Part shown: piece by piece, positions 17,043 through 26,755 of the stretch | How the letters are laid out: every line of letters starts with the position of its first letter | Position numbering within the stretch: the stretch's first letter is position 1 | Source of the DNA: Gordonia tangerina | GTDB taxonomy: Bacteria; Actinomycetota; Actinomycetes; Mycobacteriales; Mycobacteriaceae | Length of the DNA stretch: 64,000 nucleotides | Assembly (NCBI RefSeq): GCF_021556435.1 | Contig: NZ_JAKGCU010000010.1 | Coordinates: 1-64,000 of the forward strand | Direction of reading: 5' to 3' | Made by a program: the position numbers and the translations under genes | The notes under the pieces: generated by a model | What the model was told of the DNA's origin: nothing | The model's input: the letters and a program-made list of their open reading frames with translations, nothing else | Databases searched by the model: none

Positions 17043-17720
17043 ATGAGCATCCCCGACAGCCTGCAGGCGCTGCGGTCACCCGGCGCCGACGGTGCGCTGT
17101 TGACGCAGGCAGTGCTGCGCCAGCTGCGCGACGAGATCTTCTCCGGAACGTTGGAAGCGGGCACCTCCCTGTCGGTGCCTGGCCTCGCGGCTCGGCTGGA
17201 GGTGTCGCGGAGCCCCGTGCGTGAGGCGGTGCAACAACTCGTCGTCGACGGACTGGCGGTCTACACACCGCGCGCCGGGGCGAAGGTGGCCCACCTCGAC
17301 GACGACATGCTGCGCCACGTCTTCCAGGTACGCGAGGTGCTCGACGGTCTCGCAGCCCGGGAGGCGACCACCCGGGTGACCCTTGCCGACCTCGGTGAGC
17401 TGTGGGAACGGGTCCGCGAGCAGGAGTCCTATCTGCAGACCCCGGCCGATCATCGTCGCGATGCCGATCTGGACCTGGACTTCCACACCGCGGTGCGCGC
17501 CCACTCAGGTAACAAACCCTTGTGTGACGCCCTGTTCCGCCTGGACACACAGACACATCTGTATCGGTCGGACATGTGGAGCCACGACGTCAACCGGCGG
17601 CTCGCGGTGGCCGAGCACCGGCGCATCGTCGGCGCGCTGGAAGCGGGGGACGCCGAGGAGGCCGAGCGCGCCGCCAAGGCGCATGCCGCCGGTGTGTTGG
17701 TCCGGTTGCTGCGCAAGTGA
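17043..17720 (+). CDS. GntR family regulator, FCD (FadR) subfamily
   Basis: The 225-residue regulator has an N-terminal winged HTH (about 20-90; VSRSPVREAVQQL) and a C-terminal all-helical FCD ligand domain (about 95-220) with the metal-type Asp/His pattern (LDLDFHTAVRAHSGN, and AEHRRIVGALEAGD). It is the last gene of the importer/dioxygenase group, 55 bp after the dioxygenase. It is the obvious candidate to bind the three TACATGTA sites in the divergent promoter. Confidence 0.87.
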   Translation: MSIPDSLQALRSPGADGALLTQAVLRQLRDEIFSGTLEAGTSLSVPGLAARLEVSRSPVREAVQQLVVDGLAVYTPRAGAKVAHLDDDMLRHVFQVREVLDGLAAREATTRVTLADLGELWERVREQESYLQTPADHRRDADLDLDFHTAVRAHSGNKPLCDALFRLDTQTHLYRSDMWSHDVNRRLAVAEHRRIVGALEAGDAEEAERAAKAHAAGVLVRLLRK

Positions 17721-17853
17721 GCGGTGCCGCCCTGGTTCCGCGCACCCGTCGCGTTGGCGCGCATGTCGCGACGTGCGCGGCGTCGTGTCGACCGTGCGGT
17801 TGTCGCAGAAGGTCAGGGGCATCTCTGGCCGCTCGGCTCGAGAGGTCGCCGGC

Positions 17854-17880
17854 CTTGCACTCGCCCTGCCCGAGTGCTAA
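17854..17880 (+). promoter_or_regulatory. CIRCE operator 1 (HrcA site)
   Basis: CTTGCACTC - 9 nt - GAGTGCTAA, close to the consensus TTAGCACTC-N9-GAGTGCTAA. The right arm is perfect and the left arm has two mismatches. HrcA binding here represses groEL in the absence of heat stress. The 302-bp gap 17721-18022 holds this site, the second CIRCE and the groEL leader, and no gene. Confidence 0.92.
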
Positions 17881-17888
17881 AACGGTCT

Positions 17889-17915
17889 TTGGCACTCGCA
17901 AGCAGTGAGTGCCAG
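17889..17915 (+). promoter_or_regulatory. CIRCE operator 2 (HrcA site)
   Basis: TTGGCACTC - 9 nt - GAGTGCCAG, a second CIRCE with symmetric arms, 8 bp after the first. The arms match each other better than those of site 1 but depart from consensus at the outer positions. Two sites in series suggest tight HrcA control. Confidence 0.88.
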
Positions 17916-17944
17916 GTCGGGACGGTGAGATCGGTTCCGAATGA

Positions 17945-19648
<1,704 letters not shown>

Positions 19649-19676
19649 GTCCAGCTCTCGTTTCGTAGCGAACAAC

Positions 19677-19712
19677 CGAAGGCCGGTCACCCGACAGGGT
19701 GGCCGGCCTTCG
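19677..19712 (+). terminator. groEL terminator hairpin
   Basis: A 16-bp stem, CGAAGGCCGGTCACCC (19677-19692) with GGGTGGCCGGCCTTCG (19697-19712), one G-U pair, GACA loop, no T-tract. It ends 29 bp after the groEL stop. Confidence 0.85.
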
Positions 19713-19867
19713 GCGTGCCCGGTCGGTCTGTCGATCATTCGGGCCGCCGTGGCGTCGAGTGCAGGGAGGTGCCGACCGTGACTCGGTGTGCCTGCCCCAC
19801 AATCGGTCTCAACGATCGTTGGGTTTCGGCGGCGATGCCCCACGGCGAAATCGGCCCTGCTACGTTC

Positions 19868-19886
19868 TCCGGTATGCCTAACCTAA
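19868..19886. promoter_or_regulatory. Possible IdeR/DtxR iron box overlapping a start codon
   Basis: Read on the minus strand, the 19-mer begins TTAGGTTAGGC and matches the IdeR consensus (TTAGGTTAGGC followed by TAACCTAA) at 15 of 19 positions. It covers the ATG of the GH16-like gene, where the first codons necessarily contribute CCTAACCTAA. Iron-dependent repression is possible; a chance match with coding sequence is equally possible. Confidence 0.35.
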
Positions 19887-20659
19887 CTTTTCGTCTGCGG
19901 ATTCGGGTCGCGGTCGGCGGTACCGTTGCCCTCCTGTTCGCCTCGATGTGCGCGGCGGTGGGATCGGGGTCTGCCCACGCATTTCCGTTCACCGGGTCGC
20001 TCGGTGGTTCGGGTACCTGCACCACGACGGCCGCCCAGACCCAGGGGTGGGGCAGCCCGGATCACTCCGACGACTTCACCAGCGCTGCCTCGCTCGACAA
20101 TTGGCACCGATATGAGGGTGTCGGTCATGCGGGTAATGGTCGGCGTACCCCGGATGCGGTGACGGTGTCCGACGGCGCACTGGTGATCAGCGCCGACCTC
20201 GCCGGCAACAGCGGTGGCGTCACCCCGCGCTGGGGTGGCCGGCTTCACGGCCGGTGGGAGATCTGCGCCCGGTCCACGGTGGCCTCCACGGCGTGGACGC
20301 CCAACGCACTGCTGTGGCCCGACGCGGAGGACTGGCCCGCAGGAGGGGAGGTCAACTTCATGGAGATCCCGTATCCGCTGCGTGACAGCGTGGACTACAA
20401 CCTGCACTGGGGCAACAGTGACAACCTGGAACGGCACACGCGGTCGGTGGACGCCACCGCATGGCACAACTGGGCCGTCGAATGGACCCCGACCCACATC
20501 GCCGTGTTCCTCGACGGCGTCGAGTGGGCGCGAAGTTCCGACGTCAACCGCCTGCCACCGCGAGCCATGCACCTCGCACTCCAATTGGACAACTACGGCG
20601 GCGTCACCTTCCCGACCGGGTCGCTCTACGTGGACCGGGTCGCGGAGTACCCGTTGTAG
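19874..20659 (+). CDS. Secreted glycoside hydrolase family 16-like protein
   Basis: The 261-residue protein has a signal peptide ending AHA-35. Residues about 60-260 resemble the GH16 beta-jelly-roll. The GH16 catalytic motif is normally E-x-D-x-x-E; here it reads E159-V-N161-F-M-E164, so both glutamates remain but the central Asp is Asn. Aromatic residues (WTPNALLWPDAEDWPAGGE) line the expected cleft. TACGTT ends 7 nt before the ATG, supporting a leaderless start. Acts outside the membrane, perhaps on a cell-wall or environmental glucan/galactan; activity is uncertain. Confidence 0.75.
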   Translation: MPNLTFRLRIRVAVGGTVALLFASMCAAVGSGSAHAFPFTGSLGGSGTCTTTAAQTQGWGSPDHSDDFTSAASLDNWHRYEGVGHAGNGRRTPDAVTVSDGALVISADLAGNSGGVTPRWGGRLHGRWEICARSTVASTAWTPNALLWPDAEDWPAGGEVNFMEIPYPLRDSVDYNLHWGNSDNLERHTRSVDATAWHNWAVEWTPTHIAVFLDGVEWARSSDVNRLPPRAMHLALQLDNYGGVTFPTGSLYVDRVAEYPL

Positions 20660-20696
20660 TCTGCGCGTGTTCACGCGGGTCTGCGACGATGAGACG

Positions 20697-21506
20697 ATGA
20701 CCGAACACAGTGTCGACCGCCTCGATCTCACCACCGTCGCCAACTTTCGCGACCTCGGCGGCTGGGAGGGCGTCGATGGCCGGCGCGTGACGTCTGGCCG
20801 CGTCTATCGATCCGCCGCCCTGCACGACGCCTCGGAGACCGATCGCGCCTTTCTGGCCGGGCTCGGCATCCGCACGATCTACGATCTGCGCTCGGTGGCC
20901 GAATCCGAGGCGGAACCTGATCTGGTTCTCGACGGTGTGGCCGGAGTGCACCTCGACGTTCTGGCCGACGCCGAGACGGTGAGTGCTCCCGACAACCTGG
21001 ACAAGGTGCTCTCCGACCCGGAGACCGTGGCCGCGGCCAATGAGAAACTCGCCGACGGTAGCGGTGTCGAACACATGCTGGGGGCCTACCGGGAACTGGT
21101 GAACCTGCCCAGTGCCCTGCGCTCCTACCGGACCCTGTTCACCGGTCTCCTCGAAGGGTCGCCGGCGCTGTTCCACTGCACCGCCGGCAAGGACCGGACC
21201 GGCTGGGCCGCAGCATCATTCCTGACACTCCTCGGGGTGTCGCGGGACGCGGTCTACGAGGACTACCTGCTCACCAACGATATGTTCCTGCCGGCCATCG
21301 GGCATGTCTTCGATGGTTTCGAGGCCGCCGGTGGCGATCCCGACCTGCTGCGTCCACTGCTCGGGGTGCAGGCGGCCTACCTCGACGCCGCGTTCGCCGA
21401 ACTGCAGGATCGGTTCGGGAACATCGAGAACTACTTCGCCGACGGTCTCGGGGTGGACGCTGCCGCTCAGCACGCGCTGCGTGAGCGCTACCTCGACGCC
21501 GACTGA
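20697..21506 (+). CDS. Tyrosine/phosphoinositide-type protein phosphatase (PtpB-like)
   Basis: A 269-residue Y_phosphatase3-family protein. The NFRDLGG motif (16-22) and the phosphatase P-loop HCTAGKDRTG (C161, R167) are intact. The P-loop Lys is typical of PtpB/lipid-phosphatase-like members. No signal peptide is seen. The start at 20697 makes a natural N-terminus (MTEHSVDRLDLTTVANFRDLGG); upstream frame is Arg-rich noise. It lies 37 bp after the GH16-like gene. Confidence 0.85.
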   Translation: MTEHSVDRLDLTTVANFRDLGGWEGVDGRRVTSGRVYRSAALHDASETDRAFLAGLGIRTIYDLRSVAESEAEPDLVLDGVAGVHLDVLADAETVSAPDNLDKVLSDPETVAAANEKLADGSGVEHMLGAYRELVNLPSALRSYRTLFTGLLEGSPALFHCTAGKDRTGWAAASFLTLLGVSRDAVYEDYLLTNDMFLPAIGHVFDGFEAAGGDPDLLRPLLGVQAAYLDAAFAELQDRFGNIENYFADGLGVDAAAQHALRERYLDAD

Positions 21507-21577
21507 CCCGGCAACGGCGGCAGCCAAACCACGCGAATGTGCCGCGTAGGCGGACCGGCCGCAATAATATTCGCGAT

Positions 21578-22453
21578 GTGACATCCTCATCCGGAGCCGG
21601 GTCGGTTCCGCGTCGCAGAGGCGCATCGTTGGTGCGTGCGTTCGTGAACTCGCCACTGTCGGGCCTCGCCCCGTGGATCGTGATGGCGTTGTTCAGTGGA
21701 CCGGGCCGCTTCGAGGAGTCGGTGTCGGCCGCACTCGGTCTGGCGCTGCTGGTGATCTTCGCGAGTTGGCGTCTGGGCAACTCGATCAAGTTGCTGGAGT
21801 GGTTCGACGCCGTCTTCTTCGGCGTGATGTGCGTGATCGGTCTGATTGCCTCGTCGTCGGTGATCGACTGGCTGGAGCTGTGGGGCGGTGAACTCGTCAA
21901 CATCGCCCTGGTGACGTTCGCGCTCTTCTCGGTGGTGATCCGGCGTCCGTTCACCATCGAGTACGCCAAGGAGCAGACACCCGAGGAGTTCTGGGACTCA
22001 CCGATCTTCGTCCGGACCAACTATGTGATCACCTGGGCGTGGGTGGCCGCATTCGGGGTGTCGGCGATCGCCGGTCTGATCGGCGACGCCGTCCTGGACA
22101 CGTCCGATAACTTCTGGACGGGCTGGATCATCCAGATCGGCGCGACGGTGTTCGCCATCGCGTTCACCGAGTTCTACCCCGACTACGGCCCGCCGAAGGC
22201 GATGGCGGAGATGGGCCTCGCCACCGAACCGCCCGTCTCTGTGGCGAGGTTGTTCGACTGGCTGCCGGTCTTCGTCCTGATCGTCGGGATCGCCGGGCTC
22301 GTCACCGATTCCATTTCCAGCGTCCTGGGGTGGATTCTGATCGTGGTGGGTGCGGTGGGGATCAAGCTGATGCGGGTGTTCTTCCCGGACGAACCGAAGC
22401 CCGGTGCCGGGGAGACCGATGCGTCGGCCGGCGGAGTGTCGGCGCAGCAGTGA
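21578..22453 (+). CDS. Integral membrane protein, function unknown
   Basis: A 291-residue protein with about eight hydrophobic segments in pairs (43-60, 65-90, 95-115, 155-180, 195-215, 240-265) and a short charged tail. Not a family I recognise; it resembles uncharacterised actinobacterial membrane proteins. The GTG at 21578 has TAATAT ending 7 nt upstream, so it is probably leaderless. Convergent with the thioesterase gene. Confidence 0.75.
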   Translation: MTSSSGAGSVPRRRGASLVRAFVNSPLSGLAPWIVMALFSGPGRFEESVSAALGLALLVIFASWRLGNSIKLLEWFDAVFFGVMCVIGLIASSSVIDWLELWGGELVNIALVTFALFSVVIRRPFTIEYAKEQTPEEFWDSPIFVRTNYVITWAWVAAFGVSAIAGLIGDAVLDTSDNFWTGWIIQIGATVFAIAFTEFYPDYGPPKAMAEMGLATEPPVSVARLFDWLPVFVLIVGIAGLVTDSISSVLGWILIVVGAVGIKLMRVFFPDEPKPGAGETDASAGGVSAQQ

Positions 22454-22473
22454 CCGCGTCGCACCGACCGGTC

Positions 22474-22501
22474 GCTTAGCACCGACCGCTTAGCACCGAC
22501 C
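22474..22501. repeat. 14-bp tandem repeat, two copies
   Basis: GCTTAGCACCGACC occurs twice in direct succession (22474-22487, 22488-22501), preceded by a degenerate third copy (TCGCACCGACC). It fills the gap between two convergent genes. Confidence 0.8.
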
Positions 22502-22515
22502 GCGGCCGCCCATGC

Positions 22516-22998
22516 TCAGCGAAAGACGATGCAGGTGGTCGTGCCGTGTGCGACGAGTTTGCCGTCGTGGGAGAACACTTTGCCTTCGGCGGTCGCGGTG
22601 CGTCCACCGGCATGGATCACGGTGCCGGTCGCGGTCAGCTCACCTGCGTCGGTCGCGACCGCCCGGATGTAATTGATCTTCAGTTCCAGCGTCGTGTAGC
22701 CGACGCCCGCGGGCAGCGTGGTGTGCACCGCGCACCCCATAACGGAATCGAGCAAGGTCGCGCAGATTCCGCCGTGCACCGTGCCGAGCGGGTTGGCGAA
22801 GTCGGGTTGCGGTGTCACCGTGAAGGTCACCGTGCCCTCGTCGATCTGCTTCGGAACCATCCCGAGGAGTCGTCCGATGCTGGGTCGCGCGTCCCGGTCG
22901 GGATCGGACTGCCACGCGCGGAGCAGGTCGAGTCCCGACATCGAGAGCGGATCGGTGGCCGTTGCGGCTTCGGGCGAAGTCTGCGAGGTGGTCGTCAT
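22516..22998 (-). CDS. PaaI-family acyl-CoA thioesterase
   Basis: A 160-residue hot-dog-fold protein. Residues 66-84 (NPLGTVHGGICATLLDS) carry the catalytic HGG motif of PaaI/YdiI thioesterases; GAVHTTLP-type and NYIRAV strands follow. It hydrolyses acyl- or aryl-CoA esters in the cytoplasm. It faces a TetR gene across a 65-bp gap that holds two matching operators, so it is probably the regulator's target. An alternative ATG at 23016 would put the start within the first operator. Confidence 0.85.
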   Translation of the reverse strand: MTTTSQTSPEAATATDPLSMSGLDLLRAWQSDPDRDARPSIGRLLGMVPKQIDEGTVTFTVTPQPDFANPLGTVHGGICATLLDSVMGCAVHTTLPAGVGYTTLELKINYIRAVATDAGELTATGTVIHAGGRTATAEGKVFSHDGKLVAHGTTTCIVFR

Positions 22999-23001
22999 GA
23001 T

Positions 23002-23045
23002 TATGTATGGTTGCATAGAAGCGTCCGATTATGAAGGCCTGCATA
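23002..23045. promoter_or_regulatory. Two TATG-N8-CATA operators in the thioesterase/TetR divergent promoter
   Basis: TATG-N8-CATA occurs at 23002-23017 and 23030-23045. The second, TATGAAGGCCTGCATA, is symmetric except for one base pair. Centres are 28 bp apart. Typical of autoregulatory TetR sites. Confidence 0.65.
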
Positions 23046-23063
23046 GTCGAGGGAGTGTGAGCG

Positions 23064-23669
23064 ATGACAACCGACTCGACGTCGGTGCCTGCTGAGGCAT
23101 CGGCCGGCCGGGGGCCACGGGAACGGATGGTGGTGCACGCCGCCGATCTGATCGGCCGCGACGGGGTGGCCGCGACGTCGATCGGTGACGTCATCGCCGC
23201 CAGCTCGGCGCCGCGCGGTTCCATCTATCACCACTTCCCGGGTGGCAAGACGCAGCTGATGACCGAGGCGGTGCGTCACGCGGGCGATTTCATCTCGCAT
23301 CGGATCAGCCGTGAGCGGTCGGCGACACCTGCTGCGGCCGTCGGCGAGATCGGCGACATCTGGCGGCGAATGCTGGTCACCACCGATTTCGAATTCGGGT
23401 GTCCGGTGCTGGCCGGCGGGCTGGCGCGCCGTTCGGAGCCCGAGGTCGCCGACGAGGCCGAGGAGATCTTCGGTCGCTGGACCCGGCAGATCGCCGCCCG
23501 GCTGGTGCACGAGGGTGTAGAGGCGGATCGGGCGGACTCCCTGGCGCAGTTGATCATCGCCGCCATTGAGGGGGCAGTCGGGCTCTGTCAGACCCAGCGC
23601 AGCGTCGAACCACTGGATCGGGTGATCGACGAACTGGCCCGACTGTGCGACAGTGCGGCAGGGCGATAG
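23064..23669 (+). CDS. TetR family repressor (LmrA/YxaF-like)
   Basis: A 201-residue TetR protein. The HTH lies at about 35-62 (TSIGDVIAASSAPRGSIYHHF) and the C-terminal ligand domain contains FGCPVLAGGLA, characteristic of the LmrA/YxaF subgroup. GAGGGAG precedes the ATG. Its divergent neighbour is a PaaI thioesterase, and the shared gap carries two TATG-N8-CATA palindromes, so it probably represses both itself and the thioesterase. Confidence 0.88.
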   Translation: MTTDSTSVPAEASAGRGPRERMVVHAADLIGRDGVAATSIGDVIAASSAPRGSIYHHFPGGKTQLMTEAVRHAGDFISHRISRERSATPAAAVGEIGDIWRRMLVTTDFEFGCPVLAGGLARRSEPEVADEAEEIFGRWTRQIAARLVHEGVEADRADSLAQLIIAAIEGAVGLCQTQRSVEPLDRVIDELARLCDSAAGR

Positions 23670-23782
23670 TCCAGGCCCGACGTGACCGGGACCACTGTCA
23701 TCGCGTAGGTTCTTTCCCCAATGGCACGAGGTGTCGTCGGATGGAGACGGCGATGCGCAGGTGATTCGGGGAGGGTGACGTC

Positions 23783-24460
23783 ATGGCGCCGGTGTACCGG
23801 CAGGTCCTGGGCTCGGACTTCGACCGCCTGCACCCCAACGTGGCGTGGCGCTACAGCATCGACTCGACGTCGGGTGTGGCGCAGGTGGCCACCGGGATCT
23901 ATGAATCGGTGTATGTGACCTCCGCGCTCCCGCCGCCGTTCTTCTGGCACTACGCGAAACGTAATGCCCTGCCACCCAAGAGCAGTCGGATGGTGCCGTT
24001 CACGCAAGGTCACTACTGCTACGTCGACGAGTTGGAGCGTGAATGTCTCGCCGTGCTGCGTGCATTCCAGTACACCAACGGCACGCGGAACCTGAACTCG
24101 CTGCTGGTGTCCGGTCGGGGCGGCCTCGTCGACTATTTCGGTGATGGTCCCGAGTTGCTCTATCCCATCGAGCCGTCGGTCACCGCCGCGGGCGAGCTGC
24201 TGCTGGAGAGTGGTCCGATGCGGTGGCTCGGACGTGGCCCGAAGATCGGCATGAAGGGTATGTTCGCCACCCAGATGAAGTACATCGAAGGGTGGGATGA
24301 GTCGCGGCAACGGTTCCGGTGCGATGCGACGGTCCGCAACCCGGTGATCGGTGAGATCTTGCATTTCCGCGGCTGGTTCACTGCGACCGACCAGGCATGC
24401 ACCCTGCGTGACATCCCGGACGAGGCATGGCCGCTCAATCTCGTCGACCGCGAGACCTGA
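23783..24460 (+). CDS. DUF4166 domain protein
   Basis: A 225-residue soluble protein matching DUF4166: LHPNVAWRYS near the N-terminus, and RFRCDATVRNPVIGEILHFRGWF near the C-terminus. GGGGAGGG upstream fixes the ATG. The family is often fused to or beside membrane or saccharopine-dehydrogenase-like proteins; no partner is adjacent here. Function unknown. Confidence 0.75.
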   Translation: MAPVYRQVLGSDFDRLHPNVAWRYSIDSTSGVAQVATGIYESVYVTSALPPPFFWHYAKRNALPPKSSRMVPFTQGHYCYVDELERECLAVLRAFQYTNGTRNLNSLLVSGRGGLVDYFGDGPELLYPIEPSVTAAGELLLESGPMRWLGRGPKIGMKGMFATQMKYIEGWDESRQRFRCDATVRNPVIGEILHFRGWFTATDQACTLRDIPDEAWPLNLVDRET

Positions 24461-24523
24461 CCGGAAACACCGGTGCTTCGGGTTCGTCCTCTCCCGCTGA
24501 TTGCGGAGGGTAGGTTCTCTGCC

Positions 24524-24964
24524 ATGGCTGTCTCCGCGAAAACCGAATTCGATGTCGCCGCGCCCCCGTCCGTCGTGATGGAGGTCCTCATGGACATAGA
24601 GTCCCTGCCCGACTGGTCGGGTCCGCACCGGGAAGCCGAGATCCTCAGCGAGCACGACGACGGGTCGCCGCACGAGGTGCGGGTCGTGGTGACGGCCGCG
24701 GGGATTTCCGACGAGCAGACCCTCAAGTACAGCTGGACCGAACAGAGCTGCACGTGGGATCTGGTCGAGGCCAATCAGCTCAGCGAACAGCACGGCGTCT
24801 ACGTCATCACCGAGACCGAAGAAGGCTCGCACATCGAGTTCACCCTCGACGTCGAGTTGAAGATCAAACTGCCCGGGATGATCGTCAAACGGGCCCAGAA
24901 GATGGCCGTCGACACCGCACGCAAAGGACTCACGGCCGAGGTCGAACGGCGCTCTTCGGACTAA
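24524..24964 (+). CDS. SRPBCC (START/Bet v1-like) lipid- or polyketide-binding protein
   Basis: A 146-residue member of the SRPBCC fold: beta strand, helix VVMEVLMDIESLPDWS, then antiparallel strands and a long C-terminal helix. Such proteins bind hydrophobic ligands; this branch resembles the polyketide_cyc2 group. TAGGTT ends 7 nt before the ATG and a GGAGGG is also present further up. The ligand is unknown. Confidence 0.8.
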   Translation: MAVSAKTEFDVAAPPSVVMEVLMDIESLPDWSGPHREAEILSEHDDGSPHEVRVVVTAAGISDEQTLKYSWTEQSCTWDLVEANQLSEQHGVYVITETEEGSHIEFTLDVELKIKLPGMIVKRAQKMAVDTARKGLTAEVERRSSD

Positions 24965-25083
24965 TCGGGCGGTGGGCACCGTACCGGCGACTCGCAGTCG
25001 ACCCCGGGCGTACGAGCCGCCGCCGGATGGGTACTCTTTCCCCACGTGCCGGGTCGGTGCGTTCGGGGCGATCGAGGAGTCGA

Positions 25084-25608
25084 ATGCTAATGCGTATCAA
25101 CAAACTTCGGATTCGTGCGGCGGCCGTCGTGCTCGGCGGCGGAGTGCTGGCGGCGATGGCGGCATTCGGCGGCGGGACGGCCGACGCAGCGACGACGTGT
25201 TCGGCATCCAACGGTCACCAGATCGAGCGCACCGTCGGCCACGGCGGCTGCGGGGCGAAAGCCGGCCCCGGCAGCACCGCCTTCGCCGAGGACTCCAGCG
25301 ATGCAGGCACTGCGGTGGCGGTTGCCGACAAGGGTGGCAATTCCACGGCCCGTAATCTGCAGCCCGGTTCCACCGCTCTCGCCGGCGCCTCGACCGGGGG
25401 CACCGCGTTCTCGGTGACCACCGGACCCAAGGCGTTCTCGGTCGCCCAGGCACGTCAGGGTGGCACAACGGTTGCCATCGGGGGATGGGGCGGACAGGCA
25501 GTCGCCGGCCCCGACGGCACCATGTGCCAGGGCGGATTCGCGACGGCTTTCGACAGCACCACCGGCAAAGCCTGCCTGCGCTCGGGAACCATCGACCTGC
25601 GCAACTGA
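25084..25608 (+). CDS. Secreted Gly/Ala/Thr-rich protein of unknown function
   Basis: The 174-residue protein has a signal peptide ending around ADA-36 and a mature part with four Cys and repeated short segments (AGPGSTAFAEDSS, NLQPGSTALAGAS, TGGTAFSVTTGPKAFSVA), suggesting a small beta-solenoid or beta-sheet repeat. GAGGAG precedes the ATG at 25084; ATG at 25090 is nearly equal. Similar small exported proteins occur in Gordonia, Rhodococcus and mycobacteria; no function can be assigned. Confidence 0.75.
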   Translation: MLMRINKLRIRAAAVVLGGGVLAAMAAFGGGTADAATTCSASNGHQIERTVGHGGCGAKAGPGSTAFAEDSSDAGTAVAVADKGGNSTARNLQPGSTALAGASTGGTAFSVTTGPKAFSVAQARQGGTTVAIGGWGGQAVAGPDGTMCQGGFATAFDSTTGKACLRSGTIDLRN

Positions 25609-25619
25609 CGTAGAGCAAT

Positions 25620-25693
25620 GGTTCTGGTCGCAGCTACGGTTTCTGGCCGCAAGTACCCGCTCCAAGCCGGAACTTGCAGCTGCGGCCAGAACC
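25620..25693. repeat. 74-bp imperfect hairpin
   Basis: GGTTCTGGTCGCAGCT (25620-25635) pairs with AGCTGCGGCCAGAACC (25678-25693) with one G-U wobble. Inside, TTTCTGGCCGCAAGT pairs partly with ACTTGCAGC. The motif TTCTGGYCGCA also occurs twice as a direct repeat. It follows a stop codon and may terminate transcription or be a small palindromic repeat. Confidence 0.6.
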
Positions 25694-25750
25694 TGCGGCG
25701 GTTTACCTTGTCGCCACGCGTCGTTTGACGGCTGCGCATATCGTTGAGAC

Positions 25751-26713
25751 GTGACCGAGACACACGATCCTGTACTGAGTACCTCGGCCGAGCCCGGCCC
25801 GGATTTCAGCGTGATGAACGGGCGAGAGGCGCTCCAGCGGCTCGTCGACCTGCGCGACACCACGCAGTTCACGGTCAACGACGACGATGATGACGACCCC
25901 GTCCTGTTGACGCTGCCCGAACGCAATGTCGTCGACACCTGGCGGCAGGACTATCCGTACGACGAACGGATGAGTCGGCGTGAGTACGAGGTGACCAAAC
26001 GTCGCCTGCAGATCGAGCTGTTGAAGCTGCAGAAGTGGTCCAAGCAGACCGGGCAGCGGCACCTGCTGGTGTTCGAAGGCCGCGACGCCGCCGGTAAGGG
26101 CGGCACCATCAAACGGTTCAACGAGCACCTCAACCCACGCGGTGCACGCACGATCGCACTGGAGAAGCCCAGCGAACGTGAAGCCACCGAATGGTACTTT
26201 CAGCGGTACGTGCAGCATCTCCCCGCAGCCGGTGAGATGGTGTTCTTCGACCGTTCCTGGTACAACCGCGCCGGCGTCGAGCGGGTGATGGGTTTCTGCA
26301 CCCAGGAGCAGTACACCCAGTTCATGCACCAGGTGCCCGCATTCGAGCGGATGCTGGTCGACGACGGCATCAACCTGGTGAAATTCTGGTTCTCGGTGAC
26401 CCCGCTCGAGCAGCGCACCCGCTTCGCGATTCGCCAGATCGATCCGGTGCGGCAGTGGAAACTCTCACCGATGGACCTTGCGTCGCTGGACAAATGGGAG
26501 GCGTACACCGCCGCCAAGGAGGCGATGTTCGCGGCCACCGACACCGACCACGCGCCCTGGACCGTGGTCAAGAGCAACGACAAGAAGCGGGCCCGGATCA
26601 ACGCGATGCGTCACGTGCTGAGCCTGTTCGAGTACGAGGGCAAGAACACCGAACTCGTCGGCGCCCCAGACCCGTTGCTGGTCGGACGCGCCCGCGACCT
26701 GGTCGGGGAGTAG
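25751..26713 (+). CDS. ppk2: Polyphosphate kinase 2 (PPK2)
   Basis: The 320-residue enzyme has Walker A FEGRDAAGKGG, the Walker-B-like FFDRSWYNRAGVE, and the WKLSPMDLASLDKWEAYT lid motif of PPK2 family enzymes. It transfers phosphate between polyphosphate and nucleoside di- or triphosphates in the cytosol. Single-domain size fits class I. A run of five or six Asp (about 44-49) lies before the catalytic domain. The GTG at 25751 has TATCGT ending 6 nt upstream, a leaderless spacing. Confidence 0.92.
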   Translation: MTETHDPVLSTSAEPGPDFSVMNGREALQRLVDLRDTTQFTVNDDDDDDPVLLTLPERNVVDTWRQDYPYDERMSRREYEVTKRRLQIELLKLQKWSKQTGQRHLLVFEGRDAAGKGGTIKRFNEHLNPRGARTIALEKPSEREATEWYFQRYVQHLPAAGEMVFFDRSWYNRAGVERVMGFCTQEQYTQFMHQVPAFERMLVDDGINLVKFWFSVTPLEQRTRFAIRQIDPVRQWKLSPMDLASLDKWEAYTAAKEAMFAATDTDHAPWTVVKSNDKKRARINAMRHVLSLFEYEGKNTELVGAPDPLLVGRARDLVGE

Positions 26714-26755
26714 GCGTCACCGGTCGTCGGCGACGGCGTCGGTAGCCTCGTGGGC

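Noticed and set aside
23588..25045. 485-codon minus-strand frame across TetR, DUF4166 and SRPBCC genes
   Set aside because: Overlaps three well-supported plus-strand genes and shows no domain.
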